64,000 nt of DNA, taken from assembly GCA_025359805.1 (NCBI GenBank), contig JANYDU010000028.1, positions 1 to 64,000 of the forward strand, in the 5' to 3' direction. Below the pieces are notes generated by a model, which saw only the letters and a program-made list of their open reading frames with translations, searched no databases and had not been told where the DNA came from. The DNA is from Bacteroidota bacterium. GTDB lineage: Bacteria; Bacteroidota; Bacteroidia; UKL13-3. Made by a program: the position numbers and the translations under genes. Shown piece by piece: positions 38,437 through 46,977 of the stretch (within the stretch, counting starts at the first letter, position 1; the number at the start of each line of letters is the position of its first letter).

Positions 38437-39048
38437 TTAAGGAGCTTCTGTTAAAAGATATTTTAATCTCAATTGATACATTCCGCTTTTTAAACTTAAT
38501 CCGGGAGCCAATCTATAATCTATGTCGAAAGTATATTCGTCATAATTATGAGTATATGTTCCTGGGCCATTCACATTTGCTGTACACGAACCTGCAGGTA
38601 TGGTTATCCCCGTGTTCGATATCAAAATAATAGGCTGACCTGGTAATACATTCGCATTAAAAAAAGAACTTCCAGTCATTGATGTATTACATCTGTTTCT
38701 TACTCTTATTTGTAACTGGTTAATTTTGGGTATTGCCCCGGTTGATGTATGGGTATTGATTGCTTCCCATTCATCTGTGGGTGTTACAGGATTGCTGGAG
38801 TTATCTATGTAAATAAATAAGTTCCATCTGCAATCAGGGTTATTGGTTAGGCTATTATCAACCGTTACCTTTAATTGGCTTACTCCATTTTGTGTTATGC
38901 CCCCAACATATTTTCCAAACGAGTCAAATGTAAAGTCTACATTACTTGCACTGCTCATCATCAACATTACCTTGTCACAAAACTGTGCCGTTGAAATATT
39001 GTAGATTATTATACCAGCCATTAGCAATATTTTTTTTACTATTTTCAT
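38437..39048 (-). CDS. fibre subunit-like secreted protein 2
   Basis: A 203-residue exported protein (signal peptide MKIVKKILLMAGIIIYNISTAQ) with at least three internal Cys. It shares a framework with the gene before it: VDFTFDSFGKYVGGIT against LDFVFDDINKYYAGIT, FDIDYRLAPGLS against YAIDYRILPGLP, and a last strand ending YLLTEAP against YILLEDQ. The two are therefore paralogues. Size, export and position between a PapD-like chaperone and an usher-like barrel suggest a minor fibre subunit or tip adhesin. It begins 91 bp after the first subunit, beyond a hairpin, and its stop is 15 bp before the usher-like gene. Confidence 0.55.
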   Translation of the reverse strand: MKIVKKILLMAGIIIYNISTAQFCDKVMLMMSSASNVDFTFDSFGKYVGGITQNGVSQLKVTVDNSLTNNPDCRWNLFIYIDNSSNPVTPTDEWEAINTHTSTGAIPKINQLQIRVRNRCNTSMTGSSFFNANVLPGQPIILISNTGITIPAGSCTANVNGPGTYTHNYDEYTFDIDYRLAPGLSLKSGMYQLRLKYLLTEAP

Positions 39049-39086
39049 TGGGGCTTTTGTGTGTGTTATTTTTGTGTGTTTATTTA

Positions 39087-39117
39087 AAAGCCAGAAACGA
39101 CATGTCGCTTCTGGCTT
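39087..39117 (-). terminator. hairpin between the two subunit genes (partial terminator/attenuator)
   Basis: Arms AAGCCAGAA-CGACA and TGTCG-TTCTGGCTT form a near-perfect 30-bp palindrome, with one G-T wobble position per arm. On the minus strand, the transcribed one, it is followed by TTTTAAATAAA. It lies after the stop of subunit 1 and before the start of subunit 2. This placement fits transcript attenuation or 3' end protection that raises subunit 1 over downstream genes. Confidence 0.6.
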
Positions 39118-39139
39118 CTAATATTGGGGTTATTAAGTT

Positions 39140-39919
39140 CTATTGATCTTCTAATAAAATGTATTGAACATTCATCGTGTAAACACCTGGCTGAGCATAA
39201 GAACCAGCTCCGTTTGCAGAAACTAAATCTTGTTTTGTCGTTCCGTCAGCAGCAAATGCCATTGGGAAAACAGCTGGCAACCCTGGTAAAATTCTGTAAT
39301 CAATTGCATAGTAGTAATCGCTTGTTAAACCACCAGCAGTTAAGTAACTTCCTCCTGCTACGGCATCAGCACCTGTTGCTGTAGTACCACTGTGACCAGC
39401 AATATATTTGTGTGCAGCTGTTGGAGGGGTTCCAGCACTAGCAGGGTCAGTATACAAACTGTTTGATCCTGAAGGACTTGCTACAGGAGGAAATACAGCG
39501 CTATAATCTTTAAAAGCACCTGTTGCTGCTGTTGCATTGTTATTTGCTTGCCCTTGACGTAATTCAAGTAAGCTTAATGGAAGATGATTGTTTGCACCAC
39601 CTGATCCACCTGTACCATACTTAATTTGTTGATCCCAAAAACCAGCGCCAACGTTTCCGTTTGAAGTACCGATTGCATAAAGATCCCAATTTACTGTTGA
39701 GCTAATTTTTAGTATTGTAGCTGCGTATCTTGTGATACCTGCATAATACTTGTTGATGTCATCAAACACAAAATCTAATTGATTAGGTGTTGACATGTTA
39801 AGTTGTAAAATCGGCTGAAGATCCATTGTGATGGTTACATCTTTTTCGTCTTTCAACTGTGCGAAAGCTGTTGAAGCCATCCCGGCCAGAACTGCTAATG
39901 TTAAGATACTTTTTTTCAT
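39140..39919 (-). CDS. fibre subunit-like secreted protein 1 (presumed major)
   Basis: A 259-residue exported protein with signal peptide MKKSILTLAVLAGMASTAFAQ. I start at 39919 because a consensus promoter (39943-39973) overlaps the longer frame. After the signal peptide it is beta-rich, with Ala/Gly/Ser/Thr-rich stretches (GTGGSGGANN; ATGADAVAGGSYLTAGG) and no cysteines, as in structural subunits. LDFVFDDINKYYAGI, YAIDYRILPGLP and the terminal VYTMNVQYILLEDQ match the second subunit. With its own strong promoter and a hairpin after it, it should be the most abundant product of the locus. No lipobox is visible, which argues against Bacteroidales type V (FimA-like) pilins. Confidence 0.55.
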   Translation of the reverse strand: MKKSILTLAVLAGMASTAFAQLKDEKDVTITMDLQPILQLNMSTPNQLDFVFDDINKYYAGITRYAATILKISSTVNWDLYAIGTSNGNVGAGFWDQQIKYGTGGSGGANNHLPLSLLELRQGQANNNATAATGAFKDYSAVFPPVASPSGSNSLYTDPASAGTPPTAAHKYIAGHSGTTATGADAVAGGSYLTAGGLTSDYYYAIDYRILPGLPAVFPMAFAADGTTKQDLVSANGAGSYAQPGVYTMNVQYILLEDQ

Positions 39920-39942
39920 GTGATTAAGGTTTAAATACAGGA

Positions 39943-39973
39943 CAAAGGTAAGCACATATTTGGTAAATACAAA
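39943..39973 (-). promoter_or_regulatory. promoter of the presumed major subunit
   Basis: On the minus strand: TTTG (forward 39970-39973), 19 bp, TACCTTTG (forward 39943-39950). Both elements match the Bacteroidota consensus exactly. The start codon is 23 bp downstream of the -7 element. Confidence 0.8.
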
Positions 39974-40128
39974 TGTGGGCTGCTCTTTTTACAAAATAAG
40001 TGGCTGTTTTTGCTGTTTATTGGCCGTTTATTTGTATTTTTATTTACTGAACCTCAATCTTTTAGTAAAAAAATCTTAATTATTTGAAAATTGTTTGTTT
40101 TATATATTAAAAACAGCTGTTTATATAG

Positions 40129-40977
40129 TTATTTTACCTCGAATTCTTTTTCTGCTGCCTCTACAACATCTTTACTTCCATAATCCAATACCCCAACCGC
40201 TGAGTATTTACCCTTTTCTAATTTCTCTGGTAATGAATACAAATAGTTCCTTGTGTATCCTGGAAGTAAAACAAACCTTGATTTAACTAATAGTCGTTTA
40301 GAAACCCCTGTATTGGTGTTTGTAAGTTGAATATAGGCTGAGCACGCAGCTATACCATCTCCAGTATTAACCAGTGTGAGCTCAATGTTTTTAGGCTTAT
40401 TGTCAATACTTTGAACGGCAAAGTTTTTAATTTCAACCTTATTATTCTTAACAACAGGCGGGTTTTGGTATATAAACACTCCAAAAGCAAATGACGGTAA
40501 AATACCAAAAGCAATCTTTTGATCTCCACCTTCTGATTCTAACTTTTGTCTTTCTTTAGCTTCTTCAATCATCATAACACACCATGCTGCACTGTTTGCA
40601 CCCTCGGTATCTGGTACATTAAGGGTAACTCTAATTTTTTGTTTTACCCCTGGTAAAAGCTCAACAAACGTTGGAGAAACGCTTATCCACTTAGATAAAC
40701 TATGCTCTCCAGAGCCTGCTGCCATAAATGTTTCATGACCCGATTTGTCCATATCAAAATCTTTCAGCGACATTTTGAAAGAGCGCTTAACTTTCGTTTC
40801 ATTGGTAATCGTTACTTCATATGTTTTACTCTCTCCCGATTTAATATTAAAATTGATATGAGATGGGGAAACTGCTACACCTATATCTTTAAGTGTTGAA
40901 TCAGTTTGCGAGTATGCGTTTTTTGAAAGGCAAAAAACAATTAATGTAATTGCCATCAATAGGGTTGTCTTTTTCAT
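40129..40977 (-). CDS. PapD-like periplasmic chaperone
   Basis: A 282-residue protein with signal peptide MKKTTLLMAITLIVFCLSKNAYS. Two Ig-like domains follow. Domain 1 (about 30-145) begins IGVAVSPSHINFNIKSGESKTYEVTITNET and contains WISVSPTFVELLPGVKQKIRV, the strand-loop-strand pattern of PapD-type and archaic fimbrial chaperones. Domain 2 (about 165-282) has ELTLVNTGDGIAACSAYIQLT, LLPGYTRNYLYSLPEKLEKGKYSAVGVLDYG and a terminal FEVK, as in archaic chaperone domain 2. It would hold fibre subunits in the periplasm and deliver them to the usher-like barrel encoded downstream. A DUF916-type or general Ig-fold protein is the alternative. Confidence 0.6.
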   Translation of the reverse strand: MKKTTLLMAITLIVFCLSKNAYSQTDSTLKDIGVAVSPSHINFNIKSGESKTYEVTITNETKVKRSFKMSLKDFDMDKSGHETFMAAGSGEHSLSKWISVSPTFVELLPGVKQKIRVTLNVPDTEGANSAAWCVMMIEEAKERQKLESEGGDQKIAFGILPSFAFGVFIYQNPPVVKNNKVEIKNFAVQSIDNKPKNIELTLVNTGDGIAACSAYIQLTNTNTGVSKRLLVKSRFVLLPGYTRNYLYSLPEKLEKGKYSAVGVLDYGSKDVVEAAEKEFEVK

Positions 40978-41192
40978 GTTTTTCTCTTATTATTAAGTAT
41001 GCAACAATATTACGTAGCAATTAAATATATAGCCCCTTCGGATTGCCTAAATTATCCGCATAATTGCTGCGTTAATGTCTTATTTAAATTACACCTTGTT
41101 TAAGAATGTGTTTTTGTTCACAAGTGTGAATTATATTAAAATACAAAACTTAATGCGCCATATATATTTGTTATTGCTAAATTTGTTTTGCT

Positions 41193-42590
41193 ATGGAAGG
41201 AGAAGATTTTTTAGATGAAGAGGTGGTATCGAACGTGGAGCGTTATGAAAAAATGATACGCAACAAAACACAAGAATATTTCGATGCCGAAACATTAGAA
41301 TCAATTGCCGAATATTATATTAACAGAGAAAAGCCAAAAAAAGCACTTGAGGTTGTTTATTATGGACAAGGACTCTTTGCTTATCACACGGGTTTTCTTT
41401 TTAGAAAGTCTGAGATATTTTTATCTCTTGGGAAATTTGATGATTCATTAGAAGAACTTGAAAAAGCCGAACTTTATGAGCCGTTTAACCCCGAACTTTT
41501 CTTGTTAAAGGGCGAAACATACTTGAACTTGGATATACACGCTGAAGCAGATAAATGTTTTGAAAAAGTAATGTTGCTTTGCGATGAAAAGGTGGATATG
41601 CTTTTTGAAATTGCGTACATATATGAAGATTGTAGCATATATGATAAAGCCATTTATTATTTTAATTTAGTAATAGAGGAACAGCCCGATAACGAACAAG
41701 CCTATTATGAAATAGCCAATTGTTATGATATTACCATGCGTTATGATAAGTGCTTGGAGAGCTATAAAATAATGATTGATTTGGACCCATACTCAACCAA
41801 TGCTTGGTATAATATTGGAATTACCCACAGTAAAATGGGTGCGTTTGATAGTGCTATTGATGCGTTTGATTTTTGTTTAGCTATAGATGATGAATATGTT
41901 GCCGCCCGATTTAATAAAGCAAATTGCTTGGTTGAGTTAGATCGGTTTGGCGAAGCTATTGAAGAATACCGACAAACCATTGATAAAGAAGGCCCCGACC
42001 CTATTACTTTTTGTAACATGGGCGGTTGTCTTGAACGTTTAGATCAAAATATTGAAGCTAGAGAATATTACAAAAAAGCGGCTAAACTAAACCCAAATGT
42101 TGCAGAGGCTTGGTTTGGCGTTGGGCTTACGTACGAAAAAGAAGGAAACACAAAAGAATCCATAAATTATTTTAAACGTGCCGTAATGCTCGAGCCAGAA
42201 AACAGCGAATATTTGTTGGTTTTGGGTGAGGCAGAATATAAGCTTGGCCAAATTAGTGAGGCGGAAGAAATATACAAACGTCTTTTAGATGCCGACCCAA
42301 CAATGATGGAGGCTTGGTTAGATTGGTCATTTATAAAGTTTTCTTTAAACGATTTAGATGCAGCAATTGATTTGCTTCGCGAAGCATTAAAAATTGAACC
42401 CGATTGTCATCAATATTTGTATCGAATAGCTAACTATCTTTATGCAAAAGGAGAAAATAAAGAAGCTACCCTTCATCTTGAAACCGCTTTAATTTTATTT
42501 TTTGATGACCATTTTTTACTGTTCGAAATCTCTCCCGAATTAAAAAATAATGATGTCGTAACTAATCTCATTGAACTATATAAAAAATAA
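41193..42590 (+). CDS. cytoplasmic tetratricopeptide repeat protein
   Basis: A 465-residue protein built almost entirely of TPR units (about 11-12 repeats; examples AWYNIGITHSKMGAFDSAIDAF, AWFGVGLTYEKEGNTKESINYF). It has no signal peptide and is acidic, so it should be a cytoplasmic scaffold. -7-like elements (TATATTTG 41163-41170; TAAATTTG 41178-41185) lie just upstream. It precedes the phosphosulfolactate synthase family gene by 41 bp on the same strand; this pairing is familiar to me from other Bacteroidota, but the function is not established. Confidence 0.85.
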   Translation: MEGEDFLDEEVVSNVERYEKMIRNKTQEYFDAETLESIAEYYINREKPKKALEVVYYGQGLFAYHTGFLFRKSEIFLSLGKFDDSLEELEKAELYEPFNPELFLLKGETYLNLDIHAEADKCFEKVMLLCDEKVDMLFEIAYIYEDCSIYDKAIYYFNLVIEEQPDNEQAYYEIANCYDITMRYDKCLESYKIMIDLDPYSTNAWYNIGITHSKMGAFDSAIDAFDFCLAIDDEYVAARFNKANCLVELDRFGEAIEEYRQTIDKEGPDPITFCNMGGCLERLDQNIEAREYYKKAAKLNPNVAEAWFGVGLTYEKEGNTKESINYFKRAVMLEPENSEYLLVLGEAEYKLGQISEAEEIYKRLLDADPTMMEAWLDWSFIKFSLNDLDAAIDLLREALKIEPDCHQYLYRIANYLYAKGENKEATLHLETALILFFDDHFLLFEISPELKNNDVVTNLIELYKK

Positions 42591-42631
42591 ACTTAATCTT
42601 ACACACCGTTTATTTTTATCAACTTTTTTAT

Positions 42632-43426
42632 ATGAAAAATTTTAAATTAAAACAAATTCCCGACCGTATTGCAAAACCACGAAATAATGGCATCACAATG
42701 GTAATGGATAAGGGGCTTAGCGTTCGTGAAGCAGAAGATTTTGTTTCAGTAAGTGGCGATTATGTTGACTTGGTAAAATTTGGTTTTGGAACCTCTTTTG
42801 TAACCAGTAAACTACTCGAACAAAAAATTAAAATTTATACCGATGCAAACATTGGTGTTTATTTTGGAGGCACTTTGTTTGAAGCCTTTATTGTGCGAAA
42901 CCAATTTGAAGATTATCTTACCCTTCTTCAAAAATATAACATGAAATATGTTGAGGTTTCCGATGGGTCTATTGAAATGCCTCACGATATAAAATGCGAA
43001 TACATTACCAAGCTCAGTAAAAAATTTACTGTGCTTTCTGAGGTTGGGTCTAAGGATATTGAAAAAATTATTCCGCCATATATGTGGATTGACTTGATGA
43101 AAAAAGAATTAAAGGCTGGTGCGTGGAAAGTAATTGCTGAGGCTAGAGAAGCCGGAAATGTTGGTGTATTTAGGTCGAGCGGAGAAGTGCGAGAGGGTTT
43201 GGTTCAAGAAATTTTAACGCAAATTAACGGAGAGAAAATTATTTGGGAAGCCCCCCAAAAAGCTCAACAAACCTATTTTATTAAACTGGTTGATGCCAAT
43301 GTTAATCTTGGAAATATCGCAACAAATGATGTAATTCCTCTCGAAACTTTACGTGTTGGATTAAGAAGCGACACTTTCAATTTTTTCCTTGGAAAAGGCG
43401 CAAAATATATTGCTAAGAAAAAATAA
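42632..43426 (+). CDS. phosphosulfolactate synthase family protein (ComA-like)
   Basis: A 264-residue TIM-barrel protein of the ComA family; the archetype adds sulfite to phosphoenolpyruvate to form phosphosulfolactate in coenzyme M synthesis. Family segments: GITMVMDKGLSVREAEDF, VDLVKFGFGTSFVT, NIGVYFGGTLFEAF, KYVEVSDGSIEMP, and VLSEVGSKD. Bacteroidota do not make coenzyme M as far as I know, so a role in sulfonolipid or other sulfonate metabolism is possible, but this is inference. It is 2 bp from the YqeY-type gene, so they are probably co-transcribed. Confidence 0.85.
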   Translation: MKNFKLKQIPDRIAKPRNNGITMVMDKGLSVREAEDFVSVSGDYVDLVKFGFGTSFVTSKLLEQKIKIYTDANIGVYFGGTLFEAFIVRNQFEDYLTLLQKYNMKYVEVSDGSIEMPHDIKCEYITKLSKKFTVLSEVGSKDIEKIIPPYMWIDLMKKELKAGAWKVIAEAREAGNVGVFRSSGEVREGLVQEILTQINGEKIIWEAPQKAQQTYFIKLVDANVNLGNIATNDVIPLETLRVGLRSDTFNFFLGKGAKYIAKKK

Positions 43427-43428
43427 TT

Positions 43429-43878
43429 ATGCTATTACAAGAACAAATAAATGCAGATATAATTACTGCCATGAAAGCTAAAGATGAAGTTGGGCTTCGT
43501 GCTTTACGCGCATTAAAATCAGCCTTATTATTGGCTGCTACAGCCGAAGGTGCCACTGGCAAAATTGAAGATGAACAAGCTATTAAAATATTTCAAAAAT
43601 TAGCAAAGCAACGCAAAGAATCGTTTGATATATTTATGCAAAATGGAAGGACAGAATTAGCTGCAATTGAGAAAGAAGAAATTGATATCATCGAAAAATA
43701 TTTACCCAAACAAATGGATGAGGCTGAGATAAAATCTATTCTCGAAAATATTATAAAAGATGCTGGCGCAAAATCTACAGCCGACTTTGGAAAGGTAATG
43801 CCCTTGGCAATGAAATCTCTTTCTGGGAAAGCTGATGGAAAACTAATATCCGCCATATTAAAAGAGTTGCTCGCTTAA
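43429..43878 (+). CDS. GatB/YqeY domain-containing protein
   Basis: A 149-residue protein of the YqeY family, which shares the helical tail domain of the tRNA amidotransferase subunit GatB. Family pattern: LLQEQINADIITAMKAKDEVGLRALRALKSA, then AKQRKESFDIFMQNGRTELAAIEKEEIDIIEKYLPKQMDEAEI, and GKVMPLAMKSLSGKADGKLI. It probably binds tRNA or aids aminoacylation, though function is not proven. It is coupled to the upstream gene (2-bp gap), and the LOG-family gene follows 20 bp later. Confidence 0.93.
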   Translation: MLLQEQINADIITAMKAKDEVGLRALRALKSALLLAATAEGATGKIEDEQAIKIFQKLAKQRKESFDIFMQNGRTELAAIEKEEIDIIEKYLPKQMDEAEIKSILENIIKDAGAKSTADFGKVMPLAMKSLSGKADGKLISAILKELLA

Positions 43879-43898
43879 TTTTAAAAAATCTATTAAAA

Positions 43899-44606
43899 AT
43901 GACTGACGAAGAGAGAATAAAAAAAGCTTTTGAGAAAAAAAATTGGCCCGAAATAAAAACATCTGATAGCTGGGCAACATTTAAAATTATGGCGGAATTT
44001 GTGGAGGGCTTTGAAAAAATGAGCCGAATTGGTCCATGTGTTTCCATCTTCGGTTCTGCAAGAACTAAGGCCGACAATAAATATTATTTACTTGCAGAAG
44101 AAATTGCAAAAAAACTTGTTTACGCAGGGTTTGGTGTAATTACTGGTGGTGGGCCTGGTATTATGGAGGCTGGGAATAAAGGGGCTTTTGAAGCGGGCGG
44201 AAAATCTGTTGGGTTAAATATTGAACTCCCTTTTGAGCAGTTTCATAACAGGTATTTAGATCATGATAAAATTATCAACTTTGATTATTTCTTTGTTCGC
44301 AAAGTAATGTTTATGAAATATGCCCAAGGATTTGTGGCAATGCCTGGTGGGTTTGGAACTATGGATGAATTGTTTGAAGCATTAACACTTATTCAAACAC
44401 ATAAAGTTGCTCGCTTTCCTGTTGTTTTAGTTGGAACAGAATATTGGAAGGGTTTGCTCGATTGGCTAAAAAACACCATGTCCGAACAAGAGAAAAATGT
44501 AAACGCAATTGATCTCGAATTATTCAAATTGGTAGATACCGCTGATGATGCTGTGAATTACATTTTAGATTATTACGCAGAGATGTCTATCTCTCCAAAT
44601 TTTTAA
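43899..44606 (+). CDS. LOG family Rossmann-fold protein (TIGR00730)
   Basis: A 235-residue protein of the lysine decarboxylase-like/LOG family. Members are nucleotide 5'-monophosphate phosphoribohydrolases that release a base from (cytokinin) nucleotides, or relatives of them. The two family motifs are present: GGGPGIMEAGNKGAFEAGG (about 88-106) and the catalytic PGGFGTMDELFEALTLIQ (about 150-167). It is the third gene in a plus-strand run that begins at 42632. Confidence 0.92.
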   Translation: MTDEERIKKAFEKKNWPEIKTSDSWATFKIMAEFVEGFEKMSRIGPCVSIFGSARTKADNKYYLLAEEIAKKLVYAGFGVITGGGPGIMEAGNKGAFEAGGKSVGLNIELPFEQFHNRYLDHDKIINFDYFFVRKVMFMKYAQGFVAMPGGFGTMDELFEALTLIQTHKVARFPVVLVGTEYWKGLLDWLKNTMSEQEKNVNAIDLELFKLVDTADDAVNYILDYYAEMSISPNF

Positions 44607-44706
44607 TTGTTTTATTTTAACAGATTCATCATCTAACATCTAATTTTTATTGGTGTTTTTTCTTCCTGCAATTTTCTTAACCTTGTAATCTTGTAATCTA
44701 AAAAAT

Positions 44707-46968
44707 ATGTCAACACTAAAAGAAGACGCACTAAAATACCATAGCAAAGGGCGCCCCGGAAAAATTGAAGTGGTTCCCACAAAACCAACAAATAGCAAAA
44801 GAGATTTAAGCCTTGCTTATTCGCCAGGTGTTGCTGAGCCTTGTTTAGAAATTGCGAACAATATTGATGACGTTTATAAATACACCGCAAAAGGAAATTT
44901 AGTTGCCGTTATATCAAACGGAACAGCCGTTTTAGGATTAGGAGATATAGGTCCAGAAGCATCAAAACCTGTGATGGAAGGAAAGGGTGTTTTGTTTAAA
45001 ATCTTTGCTGATATTGATGTGTTCGACATTGAAATAAATACTAAAGATACCGAAGAGTTTATTAAAACCGTAAAAGCTATTAGCCCAACTTTTGGTGGAA
45101 TAAATTTAGAAGACATTAAAGCTCCCGAATGTTTTGAAATAGAAAGAAGATTGAAGGAGGAACTTGATATTCCTATTATGCACGATGATCAACATGGTAC
45201 TGCAATTATTGTAAGTGCTGCGCTAATTAATGCATTGGAATTGGTTAACAAAAAAATTGATTGTGCTAAAATTGTTTATAATGGTGCTGGTGCTTCAGCT
45301 ATTTCTTGTGCCAAATTAATGCTTTCGTTAGGTGTTAAAAAAGAAAACTTGGTGATGTGTGACAGTAAAGGTGTGATTAGAATAGATAGCCCAAACTTAG
45401 ATGAAACAAAAAAATTCTTCGCTACAACACAAAACATAAACACATTAGCAGATGCAATGAAAAATGCGGATGTTTTTGTGGGATTATCAAAAGCAGATGT
45501 TGTGGATGCAGATATGCTTCGAAGTATGGCAAAAGATTGTGTAGTGTTTGCTTTGGCCAATCCAAATCCAGAAATTAATTATGATTTAGCCATAGCCTCT
45601 CGCTCTGATATTATTTTTGCAACTGGCAGAAGTGATTATCCAAATCAAGTAAATAATGTATTGGGATTTCCATATATTTTTCGTGGCGCGCTTGATGTTC
45701 GTGCTACAAAAATTAATGAAAAAATGAAAATTGCTGCCGTGCTTGCTTTGGCAAAACTTACTAAAGAACCCGTTCCAGAAATTGTAAACTTAGCCTACAA
45801 CGAAAAAAATGTAACGTTCGGAAAAACATATATTATACCCAAGCCTTTAGACCCAAGATTAATTACAACGGTTTCTCCAGCTGTGGCAAAAGCAGCTATG
45901 GATTCTGGTGTTGCCAAAAACCCAATTACAGATTGGGAAGCATATAATACAGCATTACTCGTTAGGCTTGGAAAGGAAAGTAATTTTATAAGAGCGATAG
46001 GAAATAAAGCTCGCGAAAACCCGAAACGGGTAGTGTTTTCTGAAGCCGATAATTATAAAATTTTACGTTCCGCACAAATAGTAAAAGATGAAGGAATAGC
46101 TATTCCAATTTTATTGGGCAACAAAGAAATTATTTTAAAACTTATTGCCGATAATAATATCAACCTCGATGGGGTAACAATTATTAATCCTATTGAAGAG
46201 GCAGAAAAAATGAATGCGTACGCTGAGTGGTTTTATAAGAAAAGGCAACGCAGAGGAATAACTTTATATGAAGCAAAAAAGATGATGCGCGATAGGCATT
46301 ATTTTGCTCCTATGATGGTTGAGTTTGGCGAAGCTGATGCGGTTATTTCTGGTCTAACAAAAAATTATCCAAGCACCATTAAACCCGCATTGCAAATTTT
46401 TGGTAAGCAAGAAGGAATAAATAAAGTAGCTGGTATGTATATTATGTTGAGCAATAAAGGAACATTGTTTTTTTCTGATACAACGGTAAATATAAACCCC
46501 ACTATTGAAGATTTGGTTGATATATCAACACTAACATACAATGCGGTAAAAAACTTCAACATAAAGCCTCGCATGGCACTTCTATCCTACTCCAATTTTG
46601 GATCATCAGAGGGTGAAACCCCAACAAAAATGGCTACGGTGCGAAATATTTTAAAAGAGCGTTTTCCTTTTATGGTTGTTGATGGAGATATACAAGCAAA
46701 CATTGCTCTTAATCAAAAAATGTTACAAGAAAATTTTCCTTTTAGTGAGTTGTGTGGAGATCCTGTAAACACTTTTATCTTTCCAAAACTATCAGCGGGA
46801 AATATTGCTTATAAGTTATTGCAAGAGCTTGGTGCTGCCGAAGCTGTTGGTCCTGTATTGTTGGGTCTAAAAAAATCTGCGCATGTATTACAACTTGGAA
46901 GCAGTGTTAGAGAAATTGTAAATATGGTAAGTATTGCTGTTGTTGATGCACAAGCAAAAGAGAAATAA
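44707..46968 (+). CDS. maeB: NADP-dependent malic enzyme, MaeB type
   Basis: A 753-residue enzyme that decarboxylates malate to pyruvate, supplying NADPH. The N-terminal ~420 residues are the malic enzyme part (LAYSPGVAEPCLEI, GDIGPEASKPVMEGK, HDDQHGTAIIV, YNGAGASAISCAKL). The C-terminal ~320 residues are the phosphotransacetylase-like regulatory domain typical of MaeB (NPKRVVFSEADNYKILRSAQIV onward). In known members that domain binds acetyl-CoA and lacks PTA activity. With pyk and sucD in the same window, it is part of the anaplerotic node. Confidence 0.95.
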   Translation: MSTLKEDALKYHSKGRPGKIEVVPTKPTNSKRDLSLAYSPGVAEPCLEIANNIDDVYKYTAKGNLVAVISNGTAVLGLGDIGPEASKPVMEGKGVLFKIFADIDVFDIEINTKDTEEFIKTVKAISPTFGGINLEDIKAPECFEIERRLKEELDIPIMHDDQHGTAIIVSAALINALELVNKKIDCAKIVYNGAGASAISCAKLMLSLGVKKENLVMCDSKGVIRIDSPNLDETKKFFATTQNINTLADAMKNADVFVGLSKADVVDADMLRSMAKDCVVFALANPNPEINYDLAIASRSDIIFATGRSDYPNQVNNVLGFPYIFRGALDVRATKINEKMKIAAVLALAKLTKEPVPEIVNLAYNEKNVTFGKTYIIPKPLDPRLITTVSPAVAKAAMDSGVAKNPITDWEAYNTALLVRLGKESNFIRAIGNKARENPKRVVFSEADNYKILRSAQIVKDEGIAIPILLGNKEIILKLIADNNINLDGVTIINPIEEAEKMNAYAEWFYKKRQRRGITLYEAKKMMRDRHYFAPMMVEFGEADAVISGLTKNYPSTIKPALQIFGKQEGINKVAGMYIMLSNKGTLFFSDTTVNINPTIEDLVDISTLTYNAVKNFNIKPRMALLSYSNFGSSEGETPTKMATVRNILKERFPFMVVDGDIQANIALNQKMLQENFPFSELCGDPVNTFIFPKLSAGNIAYKLLQELGAAEAVGPVLLGLKKSAHVLQLGSSVREIVNMVSIAVVDAQAKEK

Positions 46969-46977
46969 AATAGCTCT

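Noticed and set aside
35404..40977. Reading the fibre locus as FimA/Mfa1-type (type V) pili
   Set aside because: The subunits lack a lipobox and are shorter, and a PapD-like chaperone and a large barrel are present, which type V pili do not use.
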